From positions 1-13,899 of the forward strand of contig JAGORY010000004.1 in the NCBI GenBank assembly GCA_018062585.1: a DNA stretch of 13,899 bases, in the 5' to 3' direction. A program made the position numbers and the translations under genes. The number at the start of each line of letters is the position of its first letter. Positions within the stretch are counted from its first letter, which is position 1. This document shows, piece after piece, positions 4,298 to 11,144 of the stretch. This DNA is from Candidatus Peribacteraceae bacterium (lineage in GTDB: Bacteria; Patescibacteriota; Gracilibacteria; Peribacterales; Peribacteraceae). The notes beneath the pieces were generated by a model. The model was not told the DNA's origin and searched no databases. It saw nothing but the letters and a program-made list of their open reading frames with translations.

Positions 4298-5122
4298 ATG
4301 TCCTTACGTTTTGCCGTCGCTGGTGTCCCACTCTCTACCCCGAGCCCCGGAGGAACAGTGGAAGGCTTGAAGCATGCAGCAAAGCTTGGGATCACGGCGA
4401 TGGAACTAGAGTGGGTTCAGCGTGTGCCACCGAACGAGGACCGTATGATTCTCATCAATACGACTGCGAAGGAACTCGGCATGACGCTCACGGTACATGC
4501 GCCGTACTACATCAATCTGAATTCCCCCGATCCAGCAACACTTGCCGCAAGTAAGAAACGCATTCTGGATGCACTCCGGATGTCCGAAATCGCGGGTGTG
4601 AGATCCGTCTGCGTTCATCCGGCATTTAACTTAGGTATGCCGCCTGATGCGGTATACGAAAACGTCAGGCGAGCCGTCGATGACATCATGAGCCACAAAT
4701 TCAAAGAGTTTCCGAGTGTGAACCTGGGGCTTGAGACGATGGGAAAGCCGACGCAATTTGGAACATTGGAAGAGGTTCTCAGGATCAGTCAGGAATTTGA
4801 TATCTATCCAGTCGTCGACCCAGCGCATATGCACGCCCGCACGAACGGACTTATCAATACGACGAGAGAATGGGACGAGATGCTCGACATGTACGAGAAA
4901 TACTTAGGTAAGGCGTCACTCAAGAACGTTCACATGCATTTCTCGGGTATCGCTTACGGCCCGAAGGGTGAGAAACATCACCTGCCACTGCAGGAAAGTG
5001 ATGCACGTTGGGAAGACTTCTTGAAGGTTCTTAAAAAACGTAAAGTTGAGGGAGTGTGCGTCTGCGAATCCCCTCTTATGGAGAAAGATACGCTGCTGAT
5101 GCAGAAAACGTTCTATTCCTAA
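4298..5122 (+). CDS. nfo: Endonuclease IV (AP endonuclease)
   Basis: This 274-residue TIM-barrel enzyme would cut the phosphodiester 5' to abasic sites in base-excision repair, using a three-zinc centre. Metal-ligand positions can be followed along the chain: H67 in VHAPYY, H107 in CVHPAF, E146 in GLETMGK, D174 and H177 in VVDPAHMHAR, H212 in VHMHFSG, E225/H227 in GEKHH, and E257 in CVCES. The GLETMGK-x3-FGTLEEVL stretch and HFSGI-x3-PKGEKHHLPL are typical of the archaeal-like bacterial Nfo branch, in which the E. coli D229 ligand position is glutamate. Related sugar-phosphate isomerases share the fold, but the full ligand set favours Nfo. It starts just after the shared divergent promoter, 30 bp before GAPDH, and the two may be partly co-transcribed. 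Confidence 0.9.
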   Translation: MSLRFAVAGVPLSTPSPGGTVEGLKHAAKLGITAMELEWVQRVPPNEDRMILINTTAKELGMTLTVHAPYYINLNSPDPATLAASKKRILDALRMSEIAGVRSVCVHPAFNLGMPPDAVYENVRRAVDDIMSHKFKEFPSVNLGLETMGKPTQFGTLEEVLRISQEFDIYPVVDPAHMHARTNGLINTTREWDEMLDMYEKYLGKASLKNVHMHFSGIAYGPKGEKHHLPLQESDARWEDFLKVLKKRKVEGVCVCESPLMEKDTLLMQKTFYS

Positions 5123-5144
5123 TTCTTGATTCTTCCTTCATAAT
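5116..5144 (+). promoter_or_regulatory. Possible promoter of the GAPDH gene
   Basis: CATAAT (5139-5144) ends 8 nt before the GAPDH ATG, with TTCCTA (5116-5121) 17 bp further upstream as a weak -35 overlapping the nfo stop. The 30-bp gap is a run of ATTCTT-like repeats (AATTCTT at 5121-5127 and 5143-5149) and has no ribosome-binding site. Confidence 0.4.
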
Positions 5145-5152
5145 TCTTTCGT

Positions 5153-6157
5153 ATGAATATCGCCATCAACGGCTTCGGCCGCATCGGACGTCAGGTTCTT
5201 CGGATCATCCTCGAGAAACATCCGGACATGAACGTCGTTCTCATCAACGACTTAACCGAACCCGCGACTCTGGCTCACCTCTTCGAATTCGACTCTACGT
5301 ACGGTCCGTTCAAGGGAAAAGTGGCGCTCGAAGGTGACATGCTGATCACTGCCCATGGCAAAGCCAAACTGACGGCGATCAAAGATCCGTTGCAACTACC
5401 ACACAAGGATCTGAAAGTTGATGTCGTCCTCGAATGCACGGGGTTCTTTACCAAACGCGATGATGCTGCGATGCATCTGAAGGCCGGAGCCAAGAAAGTC
5501 ATCATCTCGGCTCCGTGCAAAGACAAAGCTGACGGAACGTTCTGTATGGGCGTCAATAATGAGCTCTACGACCCGAAGACGATGCACGTCATTAGTAACG
5601 CATCCTGCACCACGAACTGCTTGGCTCCGATGGCACTCGTCATCCATGAGGCATTCGGCATCGAGCACGGACTCATGAATACCATTCACAGTTACACCAA
5701 TGACCAGAATCTTCTTGATCTTCCTCATAAAGATTTGCGCAGAGCACGTGCTGCCGCCATTAATATTGTGCCGTCCAGTACGGGGGCCGCTAAGGCGATC
5801 GGTGAAGTGATCCCGGAGCTCAAAGGCAAATTACATGGTATTTCACTTCGCGTGCCGACACCGACCGGCAGCATCACGGATCTTACGGTTGTTACGAAGA
5901 AAAAGGTCACTCCCGAGGAAGTGAATGCAGCTCTAACGAAAGCCGCAAACGGACCTATGAAAGGAATCCTGGGAGTCGAGACGCGTCCGCTCGTGCAGAA
6001 AGACTACGTCGGCGACCCCCGAAGCTGCATCATTGACTCTGAACTCACGCAGGTCATCGGCGATAATCTTCTCAAGGTTTTCGGCTGGTACGACAATGAG
6101 TGGGGGTACAGCAATAGGCTTGCTGAGCTTGCGAAGTTCATCGGGAATTCGCTCTAG
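5153..6157 (+). CDS. gap: Glyceraldehyde-3-phosphate dehydrogenase
   Basis: This 334-residue tetrameric enzyme oxidises glyceraldehyde 3-phosphate to 1,3-bisphosphoglycerate in the cytoplasm, in glycolysis. The N-terminal Rossmann motif is NGFGRIGR (6-13). The acidic residue after the second strand (IND, 31-33) suggests NAD rather than NADP. The catalytic site ASCTTNCLAP gives Cys152 with His179 in IHSYTNDQ. The substrate loop RRARAAAINIVPSSTGAAKA and the C-terminal WYDNEWGYS are also intact. Length and motifs match the classical family. The gene meets the convergent unknown gene tail to tail, and the palindrome CTAG (6154-6157) provides both TAG stops. Confidence 0.97.
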   Translation: MNIAINGFGRIGRQVLRIILEKHPDMNVVLINDLTEPATLAHLFEFDSTYGPFKGKVALEGDMLITAHGKAKLTAIKDPLQLPHKDLKVDVVLECTGFFTKRDDAAMHLKAGAKKVIISAPCKDKADGTFCMGVNNELYDPKTMHVISNASCTTNCLAPMALVIHEAFGIEHGLMNTIHSYTNDQNLLDLPHKDLRRARAAAINIVPSSTGAAKAIGEVIPELKGKLHGISLRVPTPTGSITDLTVVTKKKVTPEEVNAALTKAANGPMKGILGVETRPLVQKDYVGDPRSCIIDSELTQVIGDNLLKVFGWYDNEWGYSNRLAELAKFIGNSL

Positions 6158-6963
6158 ACAAGTATCGATACGTCTTCGGCTGAAGTTTGCCTCGCGTCGT
6201 TCTTTGCCTCTAGTGCCTCCGCAAGCAGGGCAATTTTTTCTTCAAGATCGTACGTGAAGTCATCGTGTGTCAATTGCCCGAGCATCGGTTTGCCGTCCTG
6301 ACGTGCCATTTCAGCTTCCCACATTGTCAGAAGCATCTTATTTTCTCCAATTCTAGACTTCATTTCAGCGTCAATCGCTTCATACGTACGCTCCTCGGTT
6401 TGACTGCTCAGTACCGACTTCCATAGTTTCACGAGCTCGTCGTACGCTTTCATTTTTTCAGACATGGTTTCCGTAAAAGTGTCCCTAAAAACTCTATAGT
6501 CTACAAAGCCATCTTCTTTGCCGAGCATTCTTTGCATCATTTTCTTTATTGTCGTCATATACAGCCGTATTCTCTCAAACCCGTGTGACTGGATGACCGT
6601 CCGATTAATTCTTTCGTCCTCGGTCACTACATCCGCATCCGAAGTGGAGACAAGTCGGAGGTGTGGCGTCGCAGTACGTGTCCGCTGCATCTTGGAGCCT
6701 TGCATGCGCTCGTTCTCCGTAGGGTCGCCGAGTATGATTTCTAGTTTCGTCGGGGCTTTTTTTCGGAACTCGTAGAAAACTTCGTGTGCATTTTTTCCGC
6801 TCTCAAGGATTTGTGTGATAAGTGTATCGGCAATCTCGCCTGAAACTTCGTACTGTTGCCCTACTTTTGAATGCCTCAGTTGTCTGAGCTGCACATCAAG
6901 TGGCGACACATTCTCTTGATCGAGAAACTGATCGCCTTGCCCGAGATATTCGGCGGAACTCAT
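6154..6963 (-). CDS. Unrecognised helical protein downstream of dnaK
   Basis: I do not recognise this protein. With the chosen start it has 269 residues, no signal peptide, no membrane segment and mostly predicted helix. Charged amphipathic stretches in the second half (for example TETMSEKMKAYDELVKLWKS and EEKIALLAEALEAK) could form coiled coils. An early SGEIADTLITQILESGK segment and a low-complexity middle (about residues 87-105) separate two halves. I chose ATG 6963 rather than the in-frame GTG 6993 because the GTG lies inside the -35/-10 spacer of a good promoter (TTGACT, 17 bp, GATAGT) whose start point should fall just upstream of 6963. It is monocistronic, separated from dnaK by a terminator, and overlaps gap only at the stop codons. 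A lineage-specific regulator or structural protein is possible, but nothing shows it. Confidence 0.75.
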   Translation of the reverse strand: MSSAEYLGQGDQFLDQENVSPLDVQLRQLRHSKVGQQYEVSGEIADTLITQILESGKNAHEVFYEFRKKAPTKLEIILGDPTENERMQGSKMQRTRTATPHLRLVSTSDADVVTEDERINRTVIQSHGFERIRLYMTTIKKMMQRMLGKEDGFVDYRVFRDTFTETMSEKMKAYDELVKLWKSVLSSQTEERTYEAIDAEMKSRIGENKMLLTMWEAEMARQDGKPMLGQLTHDDFTYDLEEKIALLAEALEAKNDARQTSAEDVSILV

Positions 6964-6978
6964 AAAAATTGTGCGTAC

Positions 6979-7007
6979 ACTATCCCCGCACACGAGGAAA
7001 AAGTCAA
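6979..7007 (-). promoter_or_regulatory. Promoter of the unknown gene after dnaK
   Basis: On the minus strand TTGACT (complement of 7002-7007) and GATAGT (complement of 6979-6984) are 17 bp apart. The -35 box is built from the right arm and T-run of the dnaK terminator. The ATG at 6963 lies 15 nt after the -10. Confidence 0.6.
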
Positions 7008-7028
7008 TGCTCTTAGCACTGACTTTTT
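6998..7028 (-). terminator. Rho-independent terminator of dnaK
   Basis: Arms AAAAAGTCAATGCT (6998-7011) and AGCACTGACTTTTT (7015-7028) pair at 13 of 14 positions around a 3-nt loop. Read on the minus strand, the stem is followed by TTTTT and lies 14 nt after the dnaK stop. The A/T ends make it formally bidirectional, but only dnaK transcription reaches it in the window. Confidence 0.85.
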
Positions 7029-7041
7029 CTGTAGCGCGCTT

Positions 7042-8964
7042 TTACTCCTTCTTTTTTTCATCATCCACCACTTCAGCATCTTTGACGTCCTCCTTCTTCG
7101 GCTCAGTTGAAGCGCCTTCTTTCTCTTTCTTCTGCGCGGCTTCGTAGACGAGTTTGCCCATCTCCTGAGCTTCGGTCGCTAGTGCGTCGGAGGCCTTCTT
7201 GATGTCCTCGGTCGTCGCATCTTCTTTCTTCAGGACATCACGGACGTCATTCATCTTCTCGTTCACTTTCTTCTTGAGCTCATCAGGGATTTGTTTGTCG
7301 TACTCCCGAAGCTGCTTCTCGAGATTGAAGACGAGTGAGTCGGCGGTATTGCGGACATCGATCAGTTCACGCTTCTTTTTGTCTGCTTCGGCGTTCACTT
7401 CGGCGTCTTTCTTCATGCGCTCGACTTCTTCTTTACTGAGTCCGGTCGATCCCTGAATCGTGATGTGCTGCTCTTTTCCGGTGCCCTTGTCCTTGGCTTT
7501 CACATGCAGAATTCCGTTGGTGTCGATGTCGAACGTAACTTCGACCTGCGGAAGCCCTCTAGGGGCTGCAAGAATGCCGTCGAGGATAAAACGTCCGAGC
7601 GACTTGTTATCAGTAGCCATTTCACGCTCGCCCTGCACGACGTTGATCTCAACCGAGGTTTGGTTGTCTGCTGCGGTGGAGAAGACCTGAGACTTGCTGG
7701 TCGGGATGCGCGTGTTCCTCTCGATGACTTTGGTTGCTACTCCTCCCAGCGTCTCGATGCCGACCGACAGCGGAATGACGTCGACGATCGTAATGTCGCG
7801 GTTGATGTCTCCGCCAATCTGGCCTGCCTGAATGGCCGCACCGATGGCAACGACTTCATCCGGATTCACGCCTTTGTGCGGTTCTTTATCAAACAGTTTG
7901 CGTACCTGCATCTGGACGGCAGGCATACGCGTCATTCCTCCCACGAGCACAACCTCGCTGATGTCGGACTTCTTGATACCGGCGTCTTTGAGCGCCATTT
8001 CACACGGTTTCACGGTGCGCTGGATGAGATCGGCGACGAGAGACTCAAGCTTCGCGCGCGAAATTTTGATCGTAAGATGCTTCGGCCCCGTCGCGTCGGC
8101 AGTGATGAACGGCAGGTTCACTTCGGACTCGATCTGGGACGAAAGTTCGATCTTGGCCTTTTCGGCTGCTTCGCGGATACGCTGCAGCGCGATCTTGTCT
8201 TTCGACAGATCGACGCCTTGATCTTTTTTGAACTCAGCAATCAGCCACTCGACGATGAGCTGGTCAAAGTCGTCTCCGCCGAGGTGTGTGTCACCGTTCG
8301 TGGAGAGCACCTCGAAGTGTCCGTCACCCGAGAGCTCGAGCACCGTCACGTCGAATGTTCCGCCTCCGAGGTCGTAGACGATGACTTTCTCTTCTTTCTT
8401 CTTATCGAGTCCGTACGCGAGTGTTGCTGCAGTAGGCTCGTTGATGATGCGTACGACTTCGAGTCCCGCGATCTCACCGGCTTCTTTCGTCGCCTGACGC
8501 TGGTTATCGTCAAAGTATGCAGGAACAGTGATGACGGCCTTGCTGACCGTGGTTCCGAGAAATGCTTCGGCATCCTTCTTCAGTTTCATGAGCACTTTGG
8601 CGCTGATTTCCTGCGGCATCATGTCTTTGCCGTTCACAGAGATCACCGCCCTCCCCTCTTTGCCTGCCTTCACTTCAAACGGCAAGTGTGCGGCCTCCTT
8701 TTTCACTTCGTCGAAACGATGTCCAATGAAACGCTTCGCCGAGAAAACAGTGTTCTTAGGATTCGTGACGGCCTGACGCTTAGCTGCGATACCAACGAGA
8801 ACTTCACCTACTTGTCCTGAGCCTGTCGATGGATCCTTAAATGCGACGATCGACGGCGTGGTGTTGGCACCTTCGCTATTGGGGATCACCTGCGGCTCAC
8901 CGCCTTCGATGACAGCCATGCAGGAGTTCGTGGTTCCGAGGTCGATTCCAATGATTTTGGACAT
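7042..8964 (-). CDS. dnaK: Chaperone DnaK (Hsp70)
   Basis: This 640-residue ATP-dependent chaperone folds and protects client proteins with DnaJ and GrpE, neither of which is in the window. The nucleotide-binding domain has IGIDLGTTNS (5-14), VPAYFDD-x-QRQATK, NEPTAAALAYG-type NEPTAATLAYG, VYDLGGGTFDV and VLVGGMTRMP. The substrate-binding domain, helical lid and charged C-terminal tail (KDAEVVDDEKKKE) are complete. Between residues 43 and 53, where relatives read about FK-DGEVLVG, there is an 8-residue insertion (PSTGSGQV) encoded by a short repeat. Transcription is from a 17-bp-spaced promoter overlapped by a CIRCE operator, so HrcA repression with heat induction is likely. No ribosome-binding site lies in the leader of about 26 nt. 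A hairpin terminator follows. Confidence 0.98.
   Translation of the reverse strand: MSKIIGIDLGTTNSCMAVIEGGEPQVIPNSEGANTTPSIVAFKDPSTGSGQVGEVLVGIAAKRQAVTNPKNTVFSAKRFIGHRFDEVKKEAAHLPFEVKAGKEGRAVISVNGKDMMPQEISAKVLMKLKKDAEAFLGTTVSKAVITVPAYFDDNQRQATKEAGEIAGLEVVRIINEPTAATLAYGLDKKKEEKVIVYDLGGGTFDVTVLELSGDGHFEVLSTNGDTHLGGDDFDQLIVEWLIAEFKKDQGVDLSKDKIALQRIREAAEKAKIELSSQIESEVNLPFITADATGPKHLTIKISRAKLESLVADLIQRTVKPCEMALKDAGIKKSDISEVVLVGGMTRMPAVQMQVRKLFDKEPHKGVNPDEVVAIGAAIQAGQIGGDINRDITIVDVIPLSVGIETLGGVATKVIERNTRIPTSKSQVFSTAADNQTSVEINVVQGEREMATDNKSLGRFILDGILAAPRGLPQVEVTFDIDTNGILHVKAKDKGTGKEQHITIQGSTGLSKEEVERMKKDAEVNAEADKKKRELIDVRNTADSLVFNLEKQLREYDKQIPDELKKKVNEKMNDVRDVLKKEDATTEDIKKASDALATEAQEMGKLVYEAAQKKEKEGASTEPKKEDVKDAEVVDDEKKKE
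8809..8835. repeat. Short repeat-derived in-frame insertion in dnaK
   Basis: The coding strand reads GACAGGCTCAGGACAAG here, giving the peptide DPSTGSGQV (residues 44-52). From memory, this closely matches a short repeat of the form CTTCGACAGGCTCAGGACA that is scattered in CPR and other environmental genomes and often yields ST(S/G)SGQ peptides inside proteins. No second copy occurs in this window. The insertion keeps the reading frame (24 extra bases). Confidence 0.6.
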
Positions 8965-8985
8965 AGTTGCAGGGGGAATGCTGGA

Positions 8986-9012
8986 TTAGCACTCACTAGT
9001 TTAGAGTGCCAA
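8986..9012. promoter_or_regulatory. CIRCE operator (HrcA site) of dnaK
   Basis: TTAGCACTC (8986-8994), a 9-bp spacer and GAGTGCCAA (9004-9012) form the CIRCE inverted repeat with one mismatch to the consensus right arm GAGTGCTAA. The symmetry extends 3 bp further each side (GGA and TCC). It covers the -10 box and start point of the dnaK promoter, so HrcA binding should block transcription. No hrcA gene lies in the window. Confidence 0.93.
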
Positions 9013-9026
9013 TCCCCTTTCGTCAA
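8998..9026 (-). promoter_or_regulatory. dnaK promoter
   Basis: On the minus strand TTGACG (complement of 9021-9026), a 17-bp spacer and TAAACT (complement of 8998-9003) form a vegetative-type promoter. The -10 box lies in the CIRCE spacer. The expected start is near 8991, leaving a leader of about 26 nt with no Shine-Dalgarno sequence. Confidence 0.7.
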
Positions 9027-9076
9027 CACCTGGTAAAACAAAAAGCGATCCATACAGCAATGTGCCGGAAAACGTG

Positions 9077-9082
9077 TAGAAT
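9077..9082 (+). promoter_or_regulatory. -10 box, leaderless obgE
   Basis: TAGAAT, then AAGCGC, then ATG places the expected transcription start on the A of the obgE start codon. The upstream region lies between obgE and the divergent dnaK promoter, and no clear -35 is seen. Confidence 0.5.
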
Positions 9083-9088
9083 AAGCGC

Positions 9089-10384
9089 ATGTTTTTGGAT
9101 CACGCCACCATCGAAGTCGCCGGAGGTAACGGCGGAAACGGAGCCGTAGCCTGGCGCCGAGAGAAGTACGTGCCCGAAGGTGGCCCAGCGGGAGGCGACG
9201 GCGGCAGAGGCGGCAATATCATTATTCAGGCTGATCCGAACACCGATACACTCAGCGATTTCGCAAGCCGCAAGAAATTTAAGGCGAAGGACGGCGAGAA
9301 GGGCGGTGGCGCCAATTGCGCGGGCCACGAGGGATTGGACGTCATTCTTATGGTTCCGCCCGGAACGATGGTCTACGACGTGACAGACGAGAAGAACCCT
9401 AAGCTCATTGCGGATCTGCAGACGAACGGTGACCAGCTGGTAGCTGGACGGGGCGGCAAAGGAGGGTTTGGTAACGCCCACTTCAAGACATCCGTTCGTC
9501 AGGCGCCTGACTTTTCGGAACTCGGTGAGCCCGGGGAAAGGCGAAAAGTACGGCTGGAGCTCAAGCTTGTGGCCGATATTGGCATCATCGGATATCCGAG
9601 CGTCGGCAAATCCTCGCTGATCGCCGCAGTCTCGAAAGCCCGACCAAAGATCGCGGACTATCCGTTTACGACGCTCGTTCCGAACCTCGGCGTCGTGAAA
9701 GTCTTCGACCGTGAGTTCATCCTCTGCGACGTGCCAGGGCTCATCGAGGGTGCGAGCGAAGGCAAGGGTCTTGGATATCAGTTTCTTCGTCACATCGAAC
9801 GCTGCGGCGTGCTGCTTCACGTGCTGGACGTCGAGCGCGATGATATCGTCGCCGACTACAAGTCGATTCGTAAAGAACTGCAATCGTTTTCGCCCGAACT
9901 CGCGAAGAAGCCGGAGTTCGTGGTTCTTAATAAGATCGACATCGTTCAAGGCGATGCAAAGCCGTGGACGGATGCGCTCAAGAAAGCCAAGATCAAGGTC
10001 TTCGCCACAATCTCGGCAGTCACGAGAGACGGCACCGACGATCTCATGAAGAAACTTCTGCCGATCGTTCTTGAGGAGAAGCAGAAGCGTACCGAGGAGA
10101 GTGAGAAACCGGTCGATGAAAAGAATCTGCCGGTTATCCAGCCGCATCTTTTATCCGACAAAATGGGCGCGTTCCGCATCGAGCACGTGCCGCAGGGCCT
10201 CCTCGTCCGCGGCAAGCGCCTCGAGCAGTTCACGGCTATGACCGACTTCAAAAACCCAAGCGGCCGCAGCCGGTTTAGGGATGTTGCTCAACGCATCGGT
10301 CTGATACGGGCACTTGAGAAGGAAATGAAAGTCGGCGAAGACATTTTCATTGGCAATAGATCGGTGAAGGAGTACTTGCTCTAA
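9089..10384 (+). CDS. obgE: GTPase ObgE/CgtA
   Basis: This 431-residue essential GTPase acts in late 50S subunit assembly and growth control. The N-terminal glycine-rich Obg fold (1-158) includes AGGNGGNGAVAWRREKYVP, GGPAGGDGGRGG and AGRGGKGGFGNAHF. The G domain has G1 GYPSVGKSS (168-176), switch I PFTTLVPNLG, G3 DVPGLIEGA (214-222), G4 NKID (281-284) and G5 SAVTRDG (309-315). A C-terminal OCT-like domain (about 345-431: FRIEHVPQGLLVRG, AMTDFKNPSGRSRFRDVAQRIG, GEDIFIGN) is present. The start is set by the -10 box ending 6 nt before ATG and by the conserved MFLDHA N-terminus. It is divergent from dnaK and heads a same-strand row with the methyltransferase-like gene 9 nt later. The usual rplU-rpmA partners are absent. 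Confidence 0.97.
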   Translation: MFLDHATIEVAGGNGGNGAVAWRREKYVPEGGPAGGDGGRGGNIIIQADPNTDTLSDFASRKKFKAKDGEKGGGANCAGHEGLDVILMVPPGTMVYDVTDEKNPKLIADLQTNGDQLVAGRGGKGGFGNAHFKTSVRQAPDFSELGEPGERRKVRLELKLVADIGIIGYPSVGKSSLIAAVSKARPKIADYPFTTLVPNLGVVKVFDREFILCDVPGLIEGASEGKGLGYQFLRHIERCGVLLHVLDVERDDIVADYKSIRKELQSFSPELAKKPEFVVLNKIDIVQGDAKPWTDALKKAKIKVFATISAVTRDGTDDLMKKLLPIVLEEKQKRTEESEKPVDEKNLPVIQPHLLSDKMGAFRIEHVPQGLLVRGKRLEQFTAMTDFKNPSGRSRFRDVAQRIGLIRALEKEMKVGEDIFIGNRSVKEYLL

Positions 10385-10393
10385 TTTTTTATC

Positions 10394-11074
10394 ATGCCCC
10401 GCACAAAAGCCACCGAATCTCAGAAAGCATTCACGGATGAAGTCCGTTCTCTTGAGGAGCGCCTATTCCTAGGTCAGCTAGACCCTGCACAACCCGACCG
10501 CATGAAGAATACCGGCAAGTACTCGTGGCTCTACCGTCCTAGCCATCACGCCGCAACCGGGCTCATCACAAAAGAAGATGTCACGATGCTCACGAAACCG
10601 GGTAAACGTCTCCTGAGCGTTGGGGCGCATCCTGCATACCTTGAGCAACTTCTCATTGTTCTCGGCATTCCGGCGGAAAACATCATGGCGACGGATAACG
10701 ACCCTGCATTTCGGTACGCCGAAGGACTCATGGACCGAGCGCTCTTCGACTGCACTGGCATTTGGCCGGACATCGGCATGTTCGATCTCATCATTTTCCC
10801 AGAAAGTCTGTGCATGGCCGTAGGTGGTGACTCGAAGAAAGAAGAAGGCACCGCCGACTCCCCTTTTCCGTCGGACAGCAAAGAGGCAGAGACGCTAGCG
10901 ATAGTTTTGGAACAGGCACTCTCAAAACTACGCCCAGACGGCGAAATCCGTGCGAATGGTCCGATGAGTCACCCAAACGTCGTAAAAGCAGCGAGCACCG
11001 CACTCACATTGAAGGGGTGCAGTCACTCCATCGATTACCAACGGTACTTTCTCACTGTACGGCCTGTGGAGTAA
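10394..11074 (+). CDS. Degenerate class I methyltransferase-like protein
   Basis: This 226-residue protein has the outline of a Rossmann SAM methyltransferase: first strand and turn KRLLSVGAHPAYLEQLL (71-87), acidic end of the second strand ATDNDP (99-104), fourth strand FDLIIFPESLC (130-140), and a late helix-strand LSKLRPDGEI (176-185), where methyltransferases often have LKPGG. The nucleotide-binding turn is GAHPA instead of G-x-G-x-G, and no NPPY or other substrate motif is seen, so activity and substrate are unknown. It may be a binding protein on this fold. The ATG lies 9 nt after the obgE stop with no ribosome-binding site. TCTAAT (10380-10385), overlapping that stop, could be a private -10. 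Read-through from obgE is the simpler view. Confidence 0.65.
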   Translation: MPRTKATESQKAFTDEVRSLEERLFLGQLDPAQPDRMKNTGKYSWLYRPSHHAATGLITKEDVTMLTKPGKRLLSVGAHPAYLEQLLIVLGIPAENIMATDNDPAFRYAEGLMDRALFDCTGIWPDIGMFDLIIFPESLCMAVGGDSKKEEGTADSPFPSDSKEAETLAIVLEQALSKLRPDGEIRANGPMSHPNVVKAASTALTLKGCSHSIDYQRYFLTVRPVE

Positions 11075-11105
11075 AAAGACTTCAATTGCAGCTGCGTAAC
11101 AATCC

Positions 11106-11134
11106 TTGTCTCAATAACGGAATCAGTTTAAAGT
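11106..11134 (+). promoter_or_regulatory. Promoter of the helicase-like gene
   Basis: TTGTCT (11106-11111) and TAAAGT (11129-11134) are separated by 17 bp. The -10 ends 10 nt before ATG 11145 and covers the alternative GTG 11133, which argues for the ATG. The 70-bp gap after the methyltransferase-like gene otherwise shows nothing. Confidence 0.5.
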
Positions 11135-11144
11135 GTCCTACTTT

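Noticed and set aside
7465..8820. Long open frame (451 codons) on the + strand opposite dnaK
   Set aside because: It is antisense to the fully conserved dnaK coding sequence, shows no domain, has skewed composition rich in Asp, Arg and His, and has no start signal. It is a codon-bias shadow.
9023..10147. 374-codon minus-strand frame opposite obgE
   Set aside because: The whole frame is the reverse of conserved Obg sequence and covers the obgE promoter. It has no motif.
11133..11144. GTG 11133 as start of the helicase-like gene
   Set aside because: It overlaps the -10 box of a 17-bp-spaced promoter. ATG 11145 fits the start geometry seen at other genes.
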